Shown one piece after another: positions 8,660 through 17,797 of a stretch of 64,000 nt of DNA (positions within the stretch are counted from its first letter, which is position 1; every line of letters starts with the position of its first letter). The notes beneath the pieces are model-generated. The model was not told the DNA's origin. It worked only from the letters and a program-made list of their open reading frames with translations, and did not search any database. Source of the DNA: Clostridiales bacterium Firm_14 (GTDB lineage: Bacteria > Bacillota > Clostridia > Saccharofermentanales > Saccharofermentanaceae); the NCBI GenBank assembly GCA_001604135.1, contig LVAT01000012.1, forward strand, positions 1 to 64,000, given 5' to 3'. The position numbers and the translations under genes were made by a program.

Positions 8660-11600
8660 TCAGCTGATATCCTGTGTGTCTTCGTCGGAAAGATTCTCTC
8701 CGCCAAGACCCTTGAATCCTGCCATCGGTCTTGATGCCGTAGGAGCAGCCTTTGCGTTAGGATCCATGATCGAAGGTCTCTGTCCTTCTAATGCTGCGCC
8801 CATAGCAGGAGCAGTCATTCTCTTATTTGCTTCATTCTCTTCATCAACTACTGCGGAAGGTCTTACGATACCGCCGTAAGCGGATACGTGGCCGTCCTGC
8901 TCTGCAGAAGAATCACGACCGGACTGAGCTCTCTTAAAGAATGCGGACTTATGAGACTTTGCAGAATCGGCAATGCTCGTATAAGCAGCCTTTGCCTTTT
9001 CTTCCTCAGCCCTCTTAGCCTCGATCTCTTCGAGTCTCTTCTGTTCTTCACGCGCTCTTGCTTCCTTGGCTTCTTCGCTCTCCTTGAAAGCAGAAACGTT
9101 AGCCATGGCAGGAGAAGCCCAAACGGGTGCTCTGCCGGAGCTGTTATATGTCTTTCCTGCAAGGATGCTGCCCAACTGGTTGGAGTTGGAAGATGCCTTT
9201 GCACGCTCGCTCGAAATGGAAGGTCCGGAAATATCGGTTGATGCGGAAGCTCCGACTCCGGAAGAAGAACCGCTCTTGAAAGACATCAGAGGATTGCGCT
9301 TGATCTCGCTGACCTTAGAGCTTTCCTTGCTCTCGGATACTTTCTCCTTCTTGCTGTCGAGCATCTTGTCGTAACCTTCGGCAGAAGCGAGTGCGGAAAT
9401 GCCCGGAGCTACGGTGTTCTCTGAAGTTGCCAATGTATTCTTGAAGAATGCGGAAGTCTTTGCCTGAGCCTTAGCGCGTTCAGCACGTGCTTCTCTTGCG
9501 GCATCAGCTGCCTGCATTGCCTTCTGTGCCTCAGCGAGCTTTGCCTCAGCTTCAGCCTTTGCTGCAGCCGCTGCCTTCGCTGCTTCTTCTGCTGCGGCCT
9601 TAGCACGCTCAGCTGCCAAAGCTTCTTCCTGCTTGGCAAGAGCTGCTGCCTTGGCAGCTTCCTCAGCTTTTCTGGTCTCTTCAGCTAATCTAGCTTCTTC
9701 AATCTTCTTAGCCTCTTCGGCACGTCTTGCTTCCTCAGCTTTCCTTGCCTCCTCAGCCTTTCTGAGCTCTTCTGCTCTTCTGGCCTCTTCAGCTTTTCTC
9801 ATCTGCTCGGCAATTCTGGCTTCCTCAGCTCTTCTTTCTTCCTGAGCCTTCTTGGCAGCTTCGATTCTCTCACGCTCTGCTGCTCTCAAAGCTTCCTGGA
9901 TCTTTCTGGCTTCCTCAGCCTTAGCTTCTGCTTCAGCCTTTGCGATGGCAGCAAGTCTTATGGCCTCTTCAGCCTTCCTCTGCTCTTCTAATCTTGCACG
10001 CTCAGCTGCCTCAGCTGCTTCCTTAGCCTTTCTTGCATCCTCAGCCTTTCTCGCTTCTTCTGCGAGTCTTGCCTCTTCTGCTTTCCTGGCAATCTCTGCT
10101 TTTCTTGCTTCTTCAGCCTGTCTGGCTTCTTCAGCAGCCTTCTTCTCGGCCTCGAGCCTCTTGGCTTCAGCGTTCTTTCTTATCTCTTCGACTCTTGCAG
10201 CCTGAGCGGCTCTTCTCTCCTCAAGAAGCTTAGCAGCCTTCTCACGCTCAGCGATCTGCTCGGGAGTAAGTTCATTCTTGGGACGTCTGATCGGCTCAGC
10301 CTTCTTCTCTTCCTTTACGGCTGCTGCTGCGGCTGCAGTTCCGGCCAATGCGGCAGGAGTTACAGCGGGAGTAACAGCGTTCTTGAAAGGTGAGCCGGAT
10401 GCAGCAGGATCAGCTGAAGGCAATGTTCCGGGAACCTTGGACGGCTGGAAAATATTCTTTCTTGCCGAATTCTGCATCGAGCGGTTAACTCTCGGAAGAC
10501 CTCCGACGATGTTAGTCTGTGATCCTGTCGTACCCTGTGCAGCTGTATCCGCAGCAGCCGCAGCTGTCTCTGCCGCAGGCTTTGCTGCAGTATTAGCAGG
10601 CTTGAACAGGTTGCCGAATACGGGCTGCTTGGCAGTTGTATCAGCAGGCTTGAAAGCGTTCTTTGCCGCATGATCCTGAACAGTCTTCGGAACTGTCTGT
10701 GTGCTTGCAGATCTTGCGGGTTTAAATGCGTTGATCGCAGAATTCTGTGTAGCTGCCGGTGTTGCGGCTGCATCACTTGCGGGCTTGAATGCGCTGTTGA
10801 TCGGCTTCGTAGCAGTTGCACTTGCAGCAGGCTTTGTCTCACCTGCGCTTGCAGCCTTGAAAGTGCTCTTAAAAGCAGACTTTTGAGCTGCTGTGCTTGC
10901 TGCGGGCTTAGCAGCCGGCTGGCTTGCAGGCTTAAATGCGTTGACCGCAGGCTTCTGGGCAGGTGTGCCTGCCTCAGGCTTAGCTGCTGAATCAACTGCA
11001 GGCTTGAATGCGCTGTTGATCGGCTTAGTAGCCGAAGCCTTGGTCTCGAGCCTGTTATCAGTTCTCATCGCATTCTTCATTGCATTATTCTGAGCAACGG
11101 AATTAACATTGGTCTGAATGCCTGAAGCGTTTGTAGGTCTGAACGGAGATGCTGCCTTTGAATCAGCAGTCCTTGCAGCAGCCGTTGTAGCTGCAGCGCC
11201 GCCCAAAGCAGCCTTCGTCTGGCCTGCGGATGCAGGCTTAAATGCATTGCTCTTCATGGCTGTCTGGCCGGCAGTCTTTGTTGCAGGTCTGAAAGCGACC
11301 TGATTCTTGCTGTCTGTCGTAGCCTTAGGAGATTCAACTGAACGGTCAGAAGGAAGCTTCATGGGTCCCTTCTTCTCAACCGGCTTGGGAGCAGTACCGG
11401 GTGCAGGCTTGAAAGGACTGATCTCGCCTGATTCCATAGCCTTGATCTCCTTCATAGCCGTTGCAGCGTTAAATGTTCGGCTGGTACTGGAAGCAGGAGC
11501 TTCCTCCGGCTTAACTTTCTTAACAGGTCCGAGATATCCGAATTTATCAGCGATAAACGGAACGCCCGGAATAAATGCGATCGCAAGATCCACACCTTCC

Positions 11601-12925
11601 AGTTCCTTCTTATCCTTAAGATACTTGTATCTTGCAAATCCGGCACCTGCAAGCAGTACAAGAAGGATCCACCAGAACCATGTGGGATTCACAGGACCTT
11701 TCTTCTTACCGGTTGCAGCAAGAGCAGCGATTACAGGTGTAGGTGTCGGAGTAGGAGTAGGCGTGCCGTCTCCTGTCTCAGTATTACCGCCTCCACCATT
11801 GGTTGTTGTAGTAACGGCGGCTTCTGTTGTATCGGATGCAGACGTATCTACGATTCCGCCAACAATACCACCTGCAGCACCATCGACAATGTTCGGATCC
11901 AATGTGCTTGTAGCTGTAGGATCAAGTATCGTCTCTGTCGGCTTAGGTGCCTCAGTCTCAACCGGTGCACTTGTATTGGTAGGCTTTGGTGCCTTTGTAG
12001 GTTTGGGTGCCTTCGTATTTGTAGGCTTAGGTGAATTTGTAGGTTCCGGTACCTCTGTACTTGTAGGAACCGGTGTATTCGTCGCATGCTTAGTAGGAGT
12101 AGGGTTAACCTTCTTTGTAGGTGTAGGTGTCGCCTTCTTCGTAGGAGTAGGGTTTGCCTTCTTTGTAGGTGTAGGTGTTGCCTTCTTTGTAGGTGTAGGT
12201 GTTGCCTTCTTTGTAGGCGTAGGCGTTGCCTTCTTCGTAGGTGTAGGCGTCGCCTTCTTTGTAGGCGTAGGTGTCGCCTTCTTTGTAGGCGTAGGGGTAA
12301 CCTTCTTTGTAGGCGTAGGTGTCGCCTTCTTTGTAGGCGTAGGTGTCGCCTTCTTTGTAGGCGTAGGTGTCGCCTTCTTTGTAGGCGTAGGTGTCGCCTT
12401 CTTTGTAGGCGTAGGCGTTGCCTTCTTTGTAGGTGTAGGCGTTGCCTTCTTTGTAGGTGTAGGCGTAGGCGTGTTTGTATTCGTTGGCTTAGGTGTAGGC
12501 GTTGGTGTATTGGTATTTGAAGGTTCTGTAATCTTTACATTTTTGACCTTTACACTATTAGCATCCAACTGATATCCATCTAAAGTAACACTGTATTCTT
12601 TGTCGTTTTTTGGTGTCAGTGAAATCTGCAATACGCCATCAGATTCTTCATTAACAGTAATTCCGGAAGATTTTGAAGAAACAAAGAATTCATTCTTGCT
12701 TACAGTAAAGGTCATCTTTACTTTAGTTCCACTCTTAAGGCTCCAGAATTTAAAACCAAAAGAACATTGATCCTCTCTGGATGACCAAGTCCAGAAAGAA
12801 TAATTGTCAGCGGCCTGAACATCCTGAACATCAACAAACTGCAACGCGAAAGACATGCCGATAAGCACGCAAAGAAGCATACATATCGACTTAAGCGAGA
12901 AGCGACCCGAATAGCTGCCCGTCAT
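8660..12925 (-). CDS. 1421-residue trans-membrane scaffold-like protein with Thr-Pro linker, FKPA repeats and long coiled coil
   Basis: The chosen ATG is at 12925; an in-frame TTG directly before it (12928) is an alternative behind the same GGAGG site. Order: signal peptide (about 1-40, ending VQAAD); an extracellular domain of about 95 residues with aromatic-rich strands; a linker of about fifteen KKATPTPT units plus looser Pro/Thr sequence (about 135-330); one membrane helix near 412-430 (WFWWILLVLLAGAGFA) followed by RYKYLKDKK, placing the rest inside the cell. The inside part has about a dozen F-[KR]-P-[AT] motifs (about 490-830), then an Ala/Glu/Lys/Arg coiled coil of about 300 residues, then a Ser/Lys-rich tail. 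No enzyme motif is visible. It may link an outer fibre-binding domain to an internal assembly. Its own promoter lies upstream. Confidence 0.8.
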   Translation of the reverse strand: MTGSYSGRFSLKSICMLLCVLIGMSFALQFVDVQDVQAADNYSFWTWSSREDQCSFGFKFWSLKSGTKVKMTFTVSKNEFFVSSKSSGITVNEESDGVLQISLTPKNDKEYSVTLDGYQLDANSVKVKNVKITEPSNTNTPTPTPKPTNTNTPTPTPTKKATPTPTKKATPTPTKKATPTPTKKATPTPTKKATPTPTKKATPTPTKKVTPTPTKKATPTPTKKATPTPTKKATPTPTKKATPTPTKKATPTPTKKANPTPTKKATPTPTKKVNPTPTKHATNTPVPTSTEVPEPTNSPKPTNTKAPKPTKAPKPTNTSAPVETEAPKPTETILDPTATSTLDPNIVDGAAGGIVGGIVDTSASDTTEAAVTTTTNGGGGNTETGDGTPTPTPTPTPVIAALAATGKKKGPVNPTWFWWILLVLLAGAGFARYKYLKDKKELEGVDLAIAFIPGVPFIADKFGYLGPVKKVKPEEAPASSTSRTFNAATAMKEIKAMESGEISPFKPAPGTAPKPVEKKGPMKLPSDRSVESPKATTDSKNQVAFRPATKTAGQTAMKSNAFKPASAGQTKAALGGAAATTAAARTADSKAASPFRPTNASGIQTNVNSVAQNNAMKNAMRTDNRLETKASATKPINSAFKPAVDSAAKPEAGTPAQKPAVNAFKPASQPAAKPAASTAAQKSAFKSTFKAASAGETKPAASATATKPINSAFKPASDAAATPAATQNSAINAFKPARSASTQTVPKTVQDHAAKNAFKPADTTAKQPVFGNLFKPANTAAKPAAETAAAAADTAAQGTTGSQTNIVGGLPRVNRSMQNSARKNIFQPSKVPGTLPSADPAASGSPFKNAVTPAVTPAALAGTAAAAAAVKEEKKAEPIRRPKNELTPEQIAEREKAAKLLEERRAAQAARVEEIRKNAEAKRLEAEKKAAEEARQAEEARKAEIARKAEEARLAEEARKAEDARKAKEAAEAAERARLEEQRKAEEAIRLAAIAKAEAEAKAEEARKIQEALRAAERERIEAAKKAQEERRAEEARIAEQMRKAEEARRAEELRKAEEARKAEEARRAEEAKKIEEARLAEETRKAEEAAKAAALAKQEEALAAERAKAAAEEAAKAAAAAKAEAEAKLAEAQKAMQAADAAREARAERAKAQAKTSAFFKNTLATSENTVAPGISALASAEGYDKMLDSKKEKVSESKESSKVSEIKRNPLMSFKSGSSSGVGASASTDISGPSISSERAKASSNSNQLGSILAGKTYNSSGRAPVWASPAMANVSAFKESEEAKEARAREEQKRLEEIEAKRAEEEKAKAAYTSIADSAKSHKSAFFKRAQSGRDSSAEQDGHVSAYGGIVRPSAVVDEENEANKRMTAPAMGAALEGQRPSIMDPNAKAAPTASRPMAGFKGLGGENLSDEDTQDIS
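12092..12466 (-). repeat. 24-bp tandem repeat encoding KKATPTPT units
   Basis: About fifteen near-identical 24-bp units (plus-strand form begins GCCTTCTTTGTAGGYGTAGG) lie inside the 1421-residue protein. Two groups of units differ at third positions (GGTGTAGG versus GGCGTAGG), and a few code Val or Asn instead of Ala or Thr. The run is prone to copy-number change by slippage or recombination and would alter only linker length. Confidence 0.9.
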
Positions 12926-12984
12926 CAATATTTACCTCCAAAAAGCACACACCTCTCCTAATATAAATATTAGAAGATACTAAA

Positions 12985-13014
12985 ATTATACAAGCAAAGT
13001 GCTTATATTATCAA
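12985..13014 (-). promoter_or_regulatory. sigma-A-type promoter for the 1421-residue protein
   Basis: The minus strand reads TTGATA, an 18-bp spacer, then TATAAT. A 16-bp AT-rich palindrome-like sequence (CTAATAT-tt-ATATTAG on the minus strand, 12958-12973) lies between the promoter and the GGAGG ribosome site and could be an operator or a weak hairpin. Confidence 0.7.
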
Positions 13015-13044
13015 GAGAACAATAATGGCGGAAATGTGACAGAA

Positions 13045-13941
13045 CTAAGGCTTTTCGCCCTCTTCCCCGTTATTTTGTTCGAGTACTTCTTCGTTCGGGA
13101 CAAAGCCTTCCACTGCTTCCTTGGCAGCAGGGATAATGGCTTCTTCGCCGGACTTCAATATCTCTGGCTTCTCGGCCTGGACTTCTGCGGGACGGTCAAC
13201 CTCTGCATTGGATACTTCCGTGCCAATCTGAGGTCTCATAGCTTCACTGTATGCAGCATCATCTTCAGCGGGTTCATCAGTGATCTCAACCCTGGCTGCA
13301 GTAGGACGCTTTAAAGCAGTAGGCTTTACCTTCTGAACCGGAGCATCCGTGATCCTTACTTCAGAAGGAGCAGCTGAATCCATGACGAGGGCGGGAGTCT
13401 CAGCTTCCTTTCCAACTTCGTCGGAATCAAGTTCTTTGCGCTGCTGCTGACGTGCCTCAAGAGTATTGGAATATACAGGTCTGATGGGAGCTGTATTTGA
13501 CTTTTGCAGGTAGCCGTTGATGATGATCTGCTCTTTTGCCTTGTCGATCTCTTCGGCCTTTTTAGAAGAGATTCCGAGAGAACCGAAGACCTCGCTGGCC
13601 TCCTTCTCTTCTCTCTGTGCTTCGCTCTTTCCTCCGAGCAATGTATTCTTGGAAGCTGCTTCATCTGCTTCCTTTTTCTTGGGATCTCTGGTGTCACGCT
13701 TTATCTGGCGGATCTTTTTCTTTTCGCCTTTTCTGGATAAGACTTCAACGCGGTTAACGACCTGCTCGGCTTTCCATGCTGTATCGATCTCCTCGTCGAT
13801 CTTTTCCTTGCGCTTATCCATTATCTTTATGATTACCGTCGCAATTATAAGACCGATGATGACACAGACCGCAAGACCGATAACGAGCGGCCCTAACTGG
13901 CTGTTGTCTTCAAAGATATTGGCCATGTAGATATACTGCAT
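13045..13941 (-). CDS. single-pass membrane protein with long charged cytoplasmic tail
   Basis: 298 residues from the ATG at 13941, which follows AGGAGG at normal spacing; longer upstream starts lie inside the cellulase gene. One membrane helix (about 17-39, LGPLVIGLAVCVIIGLIIATVII) is followed by Lys/Arg-rich sequence, so the tail is cytoplasmic. The tail is charged and largely disordered in appearance, with short helices and a TAPIRPVYSN motif near 150. No known domain is seen. It begins one base after the GH5 cellulase stop and precedes the 1421-residue protein, so it probably belongs to the same surface system. Confidence 0.75.
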   Translation of the reverse strand: MQYIYMANIFEDNSQLGPLVIGLAVCVIIGLIIATVIIKIMDKRKEKIDEEIDTAWKAEQVVNRVEVLSRKGEKKKIRQIKRDTRDPKKKEADEAASKNTLLGGKSEAQREEKEASEVFGSLGISSKKAEEIDKAKEQIIINGYLQKSNTAPIRPVYSNTLEARQQQRKELDSDEVGKEAETPALVMDSAAPSEVRITDAPVQKVKPTALKRPTAARVEITDEPAEDDAAYSEAMRPQIGTEVSNAEVDRPAEVQAEKPEILKSGEEAIIPAAKEAVEGFVPNEEVLEQNNGEEGEKP

Positions 13942-13942
13942 G

Positions 13943-16021
13943 TTAATTATCCTCCTGCGCATCTTCCGGTGCTTTTCCGGTGTCAGCAACACTTGCTTCG
14001 TTATTGATGATATTTGCATCCTCAAGATCTTTGGGATCAAGAGGCACTACCTGCTCCCCTGCTTTTCGGGCATCTGACCTCTTCTTCAAAATGATCGTGA
14101 GAGCCACGATGCCGCCGATCAGCACTACAGCTATTATAACAACTACAACGAGAACCGTTGAAGCTTTTCGGATCATATTAGAGGCAAGATCGGTTTTATT
14201 CTCCTCAATTACGCCAAATGTGGCCTGAATGTCAGATTCTGAAGTCGTCTCATCGGTTGTCTCTGCCTCAAGTGTATTCGGCTTTGGCTTAACGGGCGCG
14301 GGTGTAATTATGACACCTTCGTACTCGCCCAAAGCTATTCCGTTGACACCAAGCGGGACGGCATGGTCAAGGCCTATGAACTTACCGTCTTCAGTCTGCC
14401 ACAGAACGGCTTTTACGAAGTTGTACTTCTCTTCGTCCCATGTCTTGAAGTCGTCTTTTACAAGGCCTCCAGTGTCACCGGAATTGGCGTTGAAGCACCA
14501 GAAAGTATGGTGAAGATGCTTCTCGGCAATAAGCTGGCGGAAGTACTCCATCCACTTTAAGTTATCGCCTTCCATGAAGCCGCCCCACTCACCTACGAAG
14601 ATCGGAGCGATATCGTCTTCTGCGATATAGAGCCAGTAGTCGTGCCATGCGTCTTTATAGAGCGATTCATAAGTAAAGCCGCCTTTAAACCACGGCTGTT
14701 CATAGACTCTCGGGCCGTAATCATGAGGCGAATAAACGATCTGTTTGTTCCTCTCATCAGAGCCGAAATCTATCGGATAATCCTTAACACCCATGAGGTT
14801 CGCGCCCCACCAGGTGTTGTAGTAATCGTTATCGTCGTCTTTGGAAACGAAGTTATTTGCCTTGATATCCCTGGGGTAGATCTGAATGCCTTCGATTATT
14901 ATGAGAGCATTGGGATTCTTGTCCAGAACGGCATTGCCGGCACGCTCAGCGACCATCTTCCAGTTGTCCTGATCTTTCGAATCGTTCCAGATGGCATGGG
15001 GAGACTCTGAAGCCTTTCCGTGAGGTTCATTCTTCAGGTCGTAGCCGATTATCGTGTCGTTATTCTTGTACCTTTCCGCAACCCAGGAGAGAGATGCTAT
15101 GAAGTCATCGACAGTCATATCCTGCCTGTACCAGACAGGGTGATTGTGACCTGAAGCATCCGTCTTGACGGAGTGGATGTCGATTATGACCTTCATGCCG
15201 TTCTGCTCGCAAAGCGAGAGGACGTAGTCGAAGATCTCCAGTGAATTCATCGAATTAAGTTCGGTGTTATAAGCATTGTTGTAATTGGCTCTCGGATATT
15301 CGCCCTTCTTCCACTGGAGAAGGAGTTCGGAGCTCATGGGAACTCTTAATACATTAAATCCCCTGTCTGCGATCGCCTTAAGGCTGTCTTTCAGATTGCA
15401 GTTCCAGACGCCGTCAAACATGTTGGTTCCGGTGTTATAGCCGAACCAGTTGCAGCCCGTGAGCCACACTTCCTTGCCGTCCTTATCGACGATGTGGGAG
15501 CCCTCTGTGGAAAGCCAGTCGTCGCCTTCGACACCCTTGGTGTTGCGCGCGGGGTCGGGATTGCCGGTGTTCTCTGTTGCCTGAGTGTTATTGGCAGTGG
15601 TAGCTGCAGTCGTAGCTTCCGTCTCCTTAACCGAGCCTGACTGGCCGTCGCCTGATACGGAAACGAGCTTTGCGGAATTAACATCACTTCCCGTTACCTG
15701 GATCCCTACTTTGTTATCGAAGCCCCAGCTGTTTGAACCGGTTGAAGAACAGGTCGCCGTTACCTGATTGCCCTTGATGACATATGAATCGAATCCCCAT
15801 CCTGTGGCAGAGTCGATCTTACCGGAGAATTCTGCAACTACGGAGATGCTCTTATATCCGGAACAACCGGAAAGCTGTATCTCGAGCTGGCCGCCTGAGC
15901 CCCAGCAGTTGGAGGTTGCAGTGCCTGAAGGAGCCGCCATGGAGATCATGGGGCAGAGAGTAAAAACAAGGACAAATGAAATAAAAAGCAGAAGGATCTT
16001 CTGCCCTGTTTTGCGTTTCAT
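13943..16021 (-). CDS. membrane-tethered GH5 endoglucanase with N-terminal CBM-like domain
   Basis: 692 residues with a GGAG site before the ATG. Signal peptide about 1-30 (ends SMAAPS). A beta-rich, Trp-containing domain at about 32-125 (CWGSGGQLEIQLSG...) resembles a cellulose-binding module. A Thr-rich linker (about 130-165) leads to the GH5 domain (about 168-550), whose start (GCNWFGYNTGTN) is like subfamily 1, as in Acidothermus E1. Acid/base Glu332 (LKNEPHG) and nucleophile Glu478 (VGEWGG) are intact. A membrane helix (about 621-645) and a 47-residue charged tail end the protein, in place of a dockerin or LPXTG. It should hydrolyse beta-1,4-glucan at the cell surface. It starts 12 bp after the dCMP deaminase stop. 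Confidence 0.92.
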   Translation of the reverse strand: MKRKTGQKILLLFISFVLVFTLCPMISMAAPSGTATSNCWGSGGQLEIQLSGCSGYKSISVVAEFSGKIDSATGWGFDSYVIKGNQVTATCSSTGSNSWGFDNKVGIQVTGSDVNSAKLVSVSGDGQSGSVKETEATTAATTANNTQATENTGNPDPARNTKGVEGDDWLSTEGSHIVDKDGKEVWLTGCNWFGYNTGTNMFDGVWNCNLKDSLKAIADRGFNVLRVPMSSELLLQWKKGEYPRANYNNAYNTELNSMNSLEIFDYVLSLCEQNGMKVIIDIHSVKTDASGHNHPVWYRQDMTVDDFIASLSWVAERYKNNDTIIGYDLKNEPHGKASESPHAIWNDSKDQDNWKMVAERAGNAVLDKNPNALIIIEGIQIYPRDIKANNFVSKDDDNDYYNTWWGANLMGVKDYPIDFGSDERNKQIVYSPHDYGPRVYEQPWFKGGFTYESLYKDAWHDYWLYIAEDDIAPIFVGEWGGFMEGDNLKWMEYFRQLIAEKHLHHTFWCFNANSGDTGGLVKDDFKTWDEEKYNFVKAVLWQTEDGKFIGLDHAVPLGVNGIALGEYEGVIITPAPVKPKPNTLEAETTDETTSESDIQATFGVIEENKTDLASNMIRKASTVLVVVVIIAVVLIGGIVALTIILKKRSDARKAGEQVVPLDPKDLEDANIINNEASVADTGKAPEDAQEDN

Positions 16022-16033
16022 ATTAAGACTCCA

Positions 16034-16519
16034 TCAGAGATCGATCTCGGCTTTTCTGCCTGAGGGCTCATATTTCTCGTATACGACGCCTGCCGCATCG
16101 AGCATTTTTCGAGCTGCTTTGGAAGCATCAGTGTCATGATACTTGTCATCGAAATAAACGACCTTTGCAACGCGCTTCTGGATAAGTGCCTTGGTGCATT
16201 CGTTGCAGGGGAAAAGCGTAACATATACCGTGGAACCTGCAAGGTTGCCTTCCTTGGAATTCAGGATCGCATTGAGTTCGGCATGAGCGACAAACGCATA
16301 CTTCGTGTCGAGCACTCCGCCTGATCTTGCCCAGGGGAAATCCTCATCGTCACAGCCGATCGGGAATCCGTTATAACCGACGGATAAGATGTAATTATCC
16401 TTGTCAACGATGCATGCGCCTACTTGAGTGGAAGGGTCCTTGCTCCTCATGGAAGCAAGCTTTGCAACGCCCATAAAGTACTCGTCCCAGCTGATATAAT
16501 CAGTTCTCTTGTCGCTCAT
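16034..16519 (-). CDS. dCMP/cytidylate deaminase-family protein
   Basis: 161 residues from the ATG behind GGAGGTCTCTT; upstream codons in the frame lack a site. The Zn-binding set is complete: HAE (His and the proton-shuttling Glu, about 80-82) and PCNEC (about 103-107). DPSTQVGACIV and SVGYNGFPIG are typical of deoxycytidylate deaminases, which convert dCMP to dUMP for dTMP synthesis; the ComEB group is the same family. The next gene on the strand is the cellulase, 12 bp away, an unrelated function probably sharing the transcript. Confidence 0.9.
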   Translation of the reverse strand: MSDKRTDYISWDEYFMGVAKLASMRSKDPSTQVGACIVDKDNYILSVGYNGFPIGCDDEDFPWARSGGVLDTKYAFVAHAELNAILNSKEGNLAGSTVYVTLFPCNECTKALIQKRVAKVVYFDDKYHDTDASKAARKMLDAAGVVYEKYEPSGRKAEIDL

Positions 16520-16541
16520 AAGAGACCTCCGAAGTAATAAT

Positions 16542-16576
16542 AAAAGCACCCTTAATTCTATCTGAACTAAGGGCGC
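16542..16576 (-). terminator. Rho-independent terminator after ddl
   Basis: The minus strand reads GCGCCCTTA, a 13-nt loop, then TAAGGGTGC (one G-U pair) followed by TTTTATTATT. It lies between the ddl stop and the dCMP deaminase start. Confidence 0.75.
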
Positions 16577-16611
16577 GTATCAACAAAACTATCAAAAATC
16601 CCGGAGGTGTC

Positions 16612-17652
16612 TTAGTCCCTTCCGCAATTCATGACGAGGCTCTCTACAAGATCTTCATATGAGATGCCGTCTGCCTTTGCCGCTTCCGGAAGCAGTGAAG
16701 TATTCGTCATGCCCGGAAGGTTATTTGCTTCGATGAACCAGAACTCGTGGTTAACGTCGTCATACATCATGTCGACTCTGCCGTACTGTGTCATTCTGAG
16801 GAGCTTAAAGATCTTGAGAGCGATCTTCTGGCCCTTCTTGTAGTCTTCCTCATCGATCTGTGCGGGACATACATGTGTCGTAAGTCCGTCCTGATACTTG
16901 TTCTTGTAATCGTAGAAACCTTCGTGAGGAATGATCTCCGTGATGGGGAGAGCCTTGTCGTTTACGATGGAGATAGTGATCTCTCTGGCCTTGATGAACT
17001 TCTCGATAAGGATCTTCTGATGATATGAAGCAGCATATTTGATGGCAGCTTCGAACTCATCCTGTGACTTAACGATGGAAACGCCGCAGGAAGAACCGTT
17101 GCCGATAGGCTTAACAACACAGGGTATGCCGAGTTCTGCATTTACTCTCTCGAAAGAAAGCTTCTCCGGATCATCCACGATCCAGTCAGCCGTGTTATAT
17201 CCGGCAGCTCTTGCAAGAGCCTTTGAGAGGTCCTTGTCCATTGCGATGGCGCATCCTAAATAATCGCAGCCTGTGTATTCGATGTCGAAAGCATCCAGAA
17301 GCGCCTGGACCTGGCCGTTCTCACCGTGGCTACCGTGAAGGCCTAAGAAGACCTTGTCTGCGAACTTGCACATTTCGATGACTCTGGGGCCTACCCAGCT
17401 CTTTCTGCCTCCATGCTGTCTTATGATCTCATCAAGATCAGGCTCAGTCTCAGGAATCGTGTAAGAGAACGGATTTACTGTTCCCCTTCTGAAATAAGTC
17501 TCACAGGGATAGCCCGTCTCGATTCCGTCATATAAGTCAACCAGTGCAACTTCATGTCCTTTGGACAGCAATGCATTGGCAATTAAGCTTGCAGATTTGA
17601 GTGATACGTCTCTTTCAGGCGACAATCCGCCTCCAAGAACAGTAATTTTCAT
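16612..17652 (-). CDS. ddl: D-alanine--D-alanine ligase
   Basis: 346 residues from the ATG after AAAAGGGGAAA. The ATP-grasp fold is complete: GGGLSPERDVSL at the N-terminus, HGSHGENGQVQALLD (about 105-120), KPIGNGSSCGVS (about 180), the omega-loop DYKNKY and the metal-binding end EANNLPGMT. The Lys-Tyr pair in the omega loop is the D-Ala-D-Ala form; D-Ala-D-Lac ligases differ there. It joins two D-Ala units for peptidoglycan precursors in the cytoplasm. It stands alone with its own terminator. Confidence 0.93.
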   Translation of the reverse strand: MKITVLGGGLSPERDVSLKSASLIANALLSKGHEVALVDLYDGIETGYPCETYFRRGTVNPFSYTIPETEPDLDEIIRQHGGRKSWVGPRVIEMCKFADKVFLGLHGSHGENGQVQALLDAFDIEYTGCDYLGCAIAMDKDLSKALARAAGYNTADWIVDDPEKLSFERVNAELGIPCVVKPIGNGSSCGVSIVKSQDEFEAAIKYAASYHQKILIEKFIKAREITISIVNDKALPITEIIPHEGFYDYKNKYQDGLTTHVCPAQIDEEDYKKGQKIALKIFKLLRMTQYGRVDMMYDDVNHEFWFIEANNLPGMTNTSLLPEAAKADGISYEDLVESLVMNCGRD

Positions 17653-17797
17653 ACAATTTCCCCTTTTATCGCAAAAGATAGACAGATTATACTCTTTTTC
17701 GGGCGGTGTCTTCATTGATACTCATAAATTGCCACATGTTTGTAAAAAGCTAAGTTGTGATAATATTAGTTACAATATTTAAAATAAGGGGATTTAT

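Noticed and set aside
11307-12572. Long plus-strand ORF with Val/Gly/Phe repeats opposite the 1421-residue gene
   Set aside because: It is the mirror of the Thr-Pro repeat and of Ala/Lys-rich coding sequence, with no ribosome site; the minus-strand gene has signal peptide, membrane helix and promoter.
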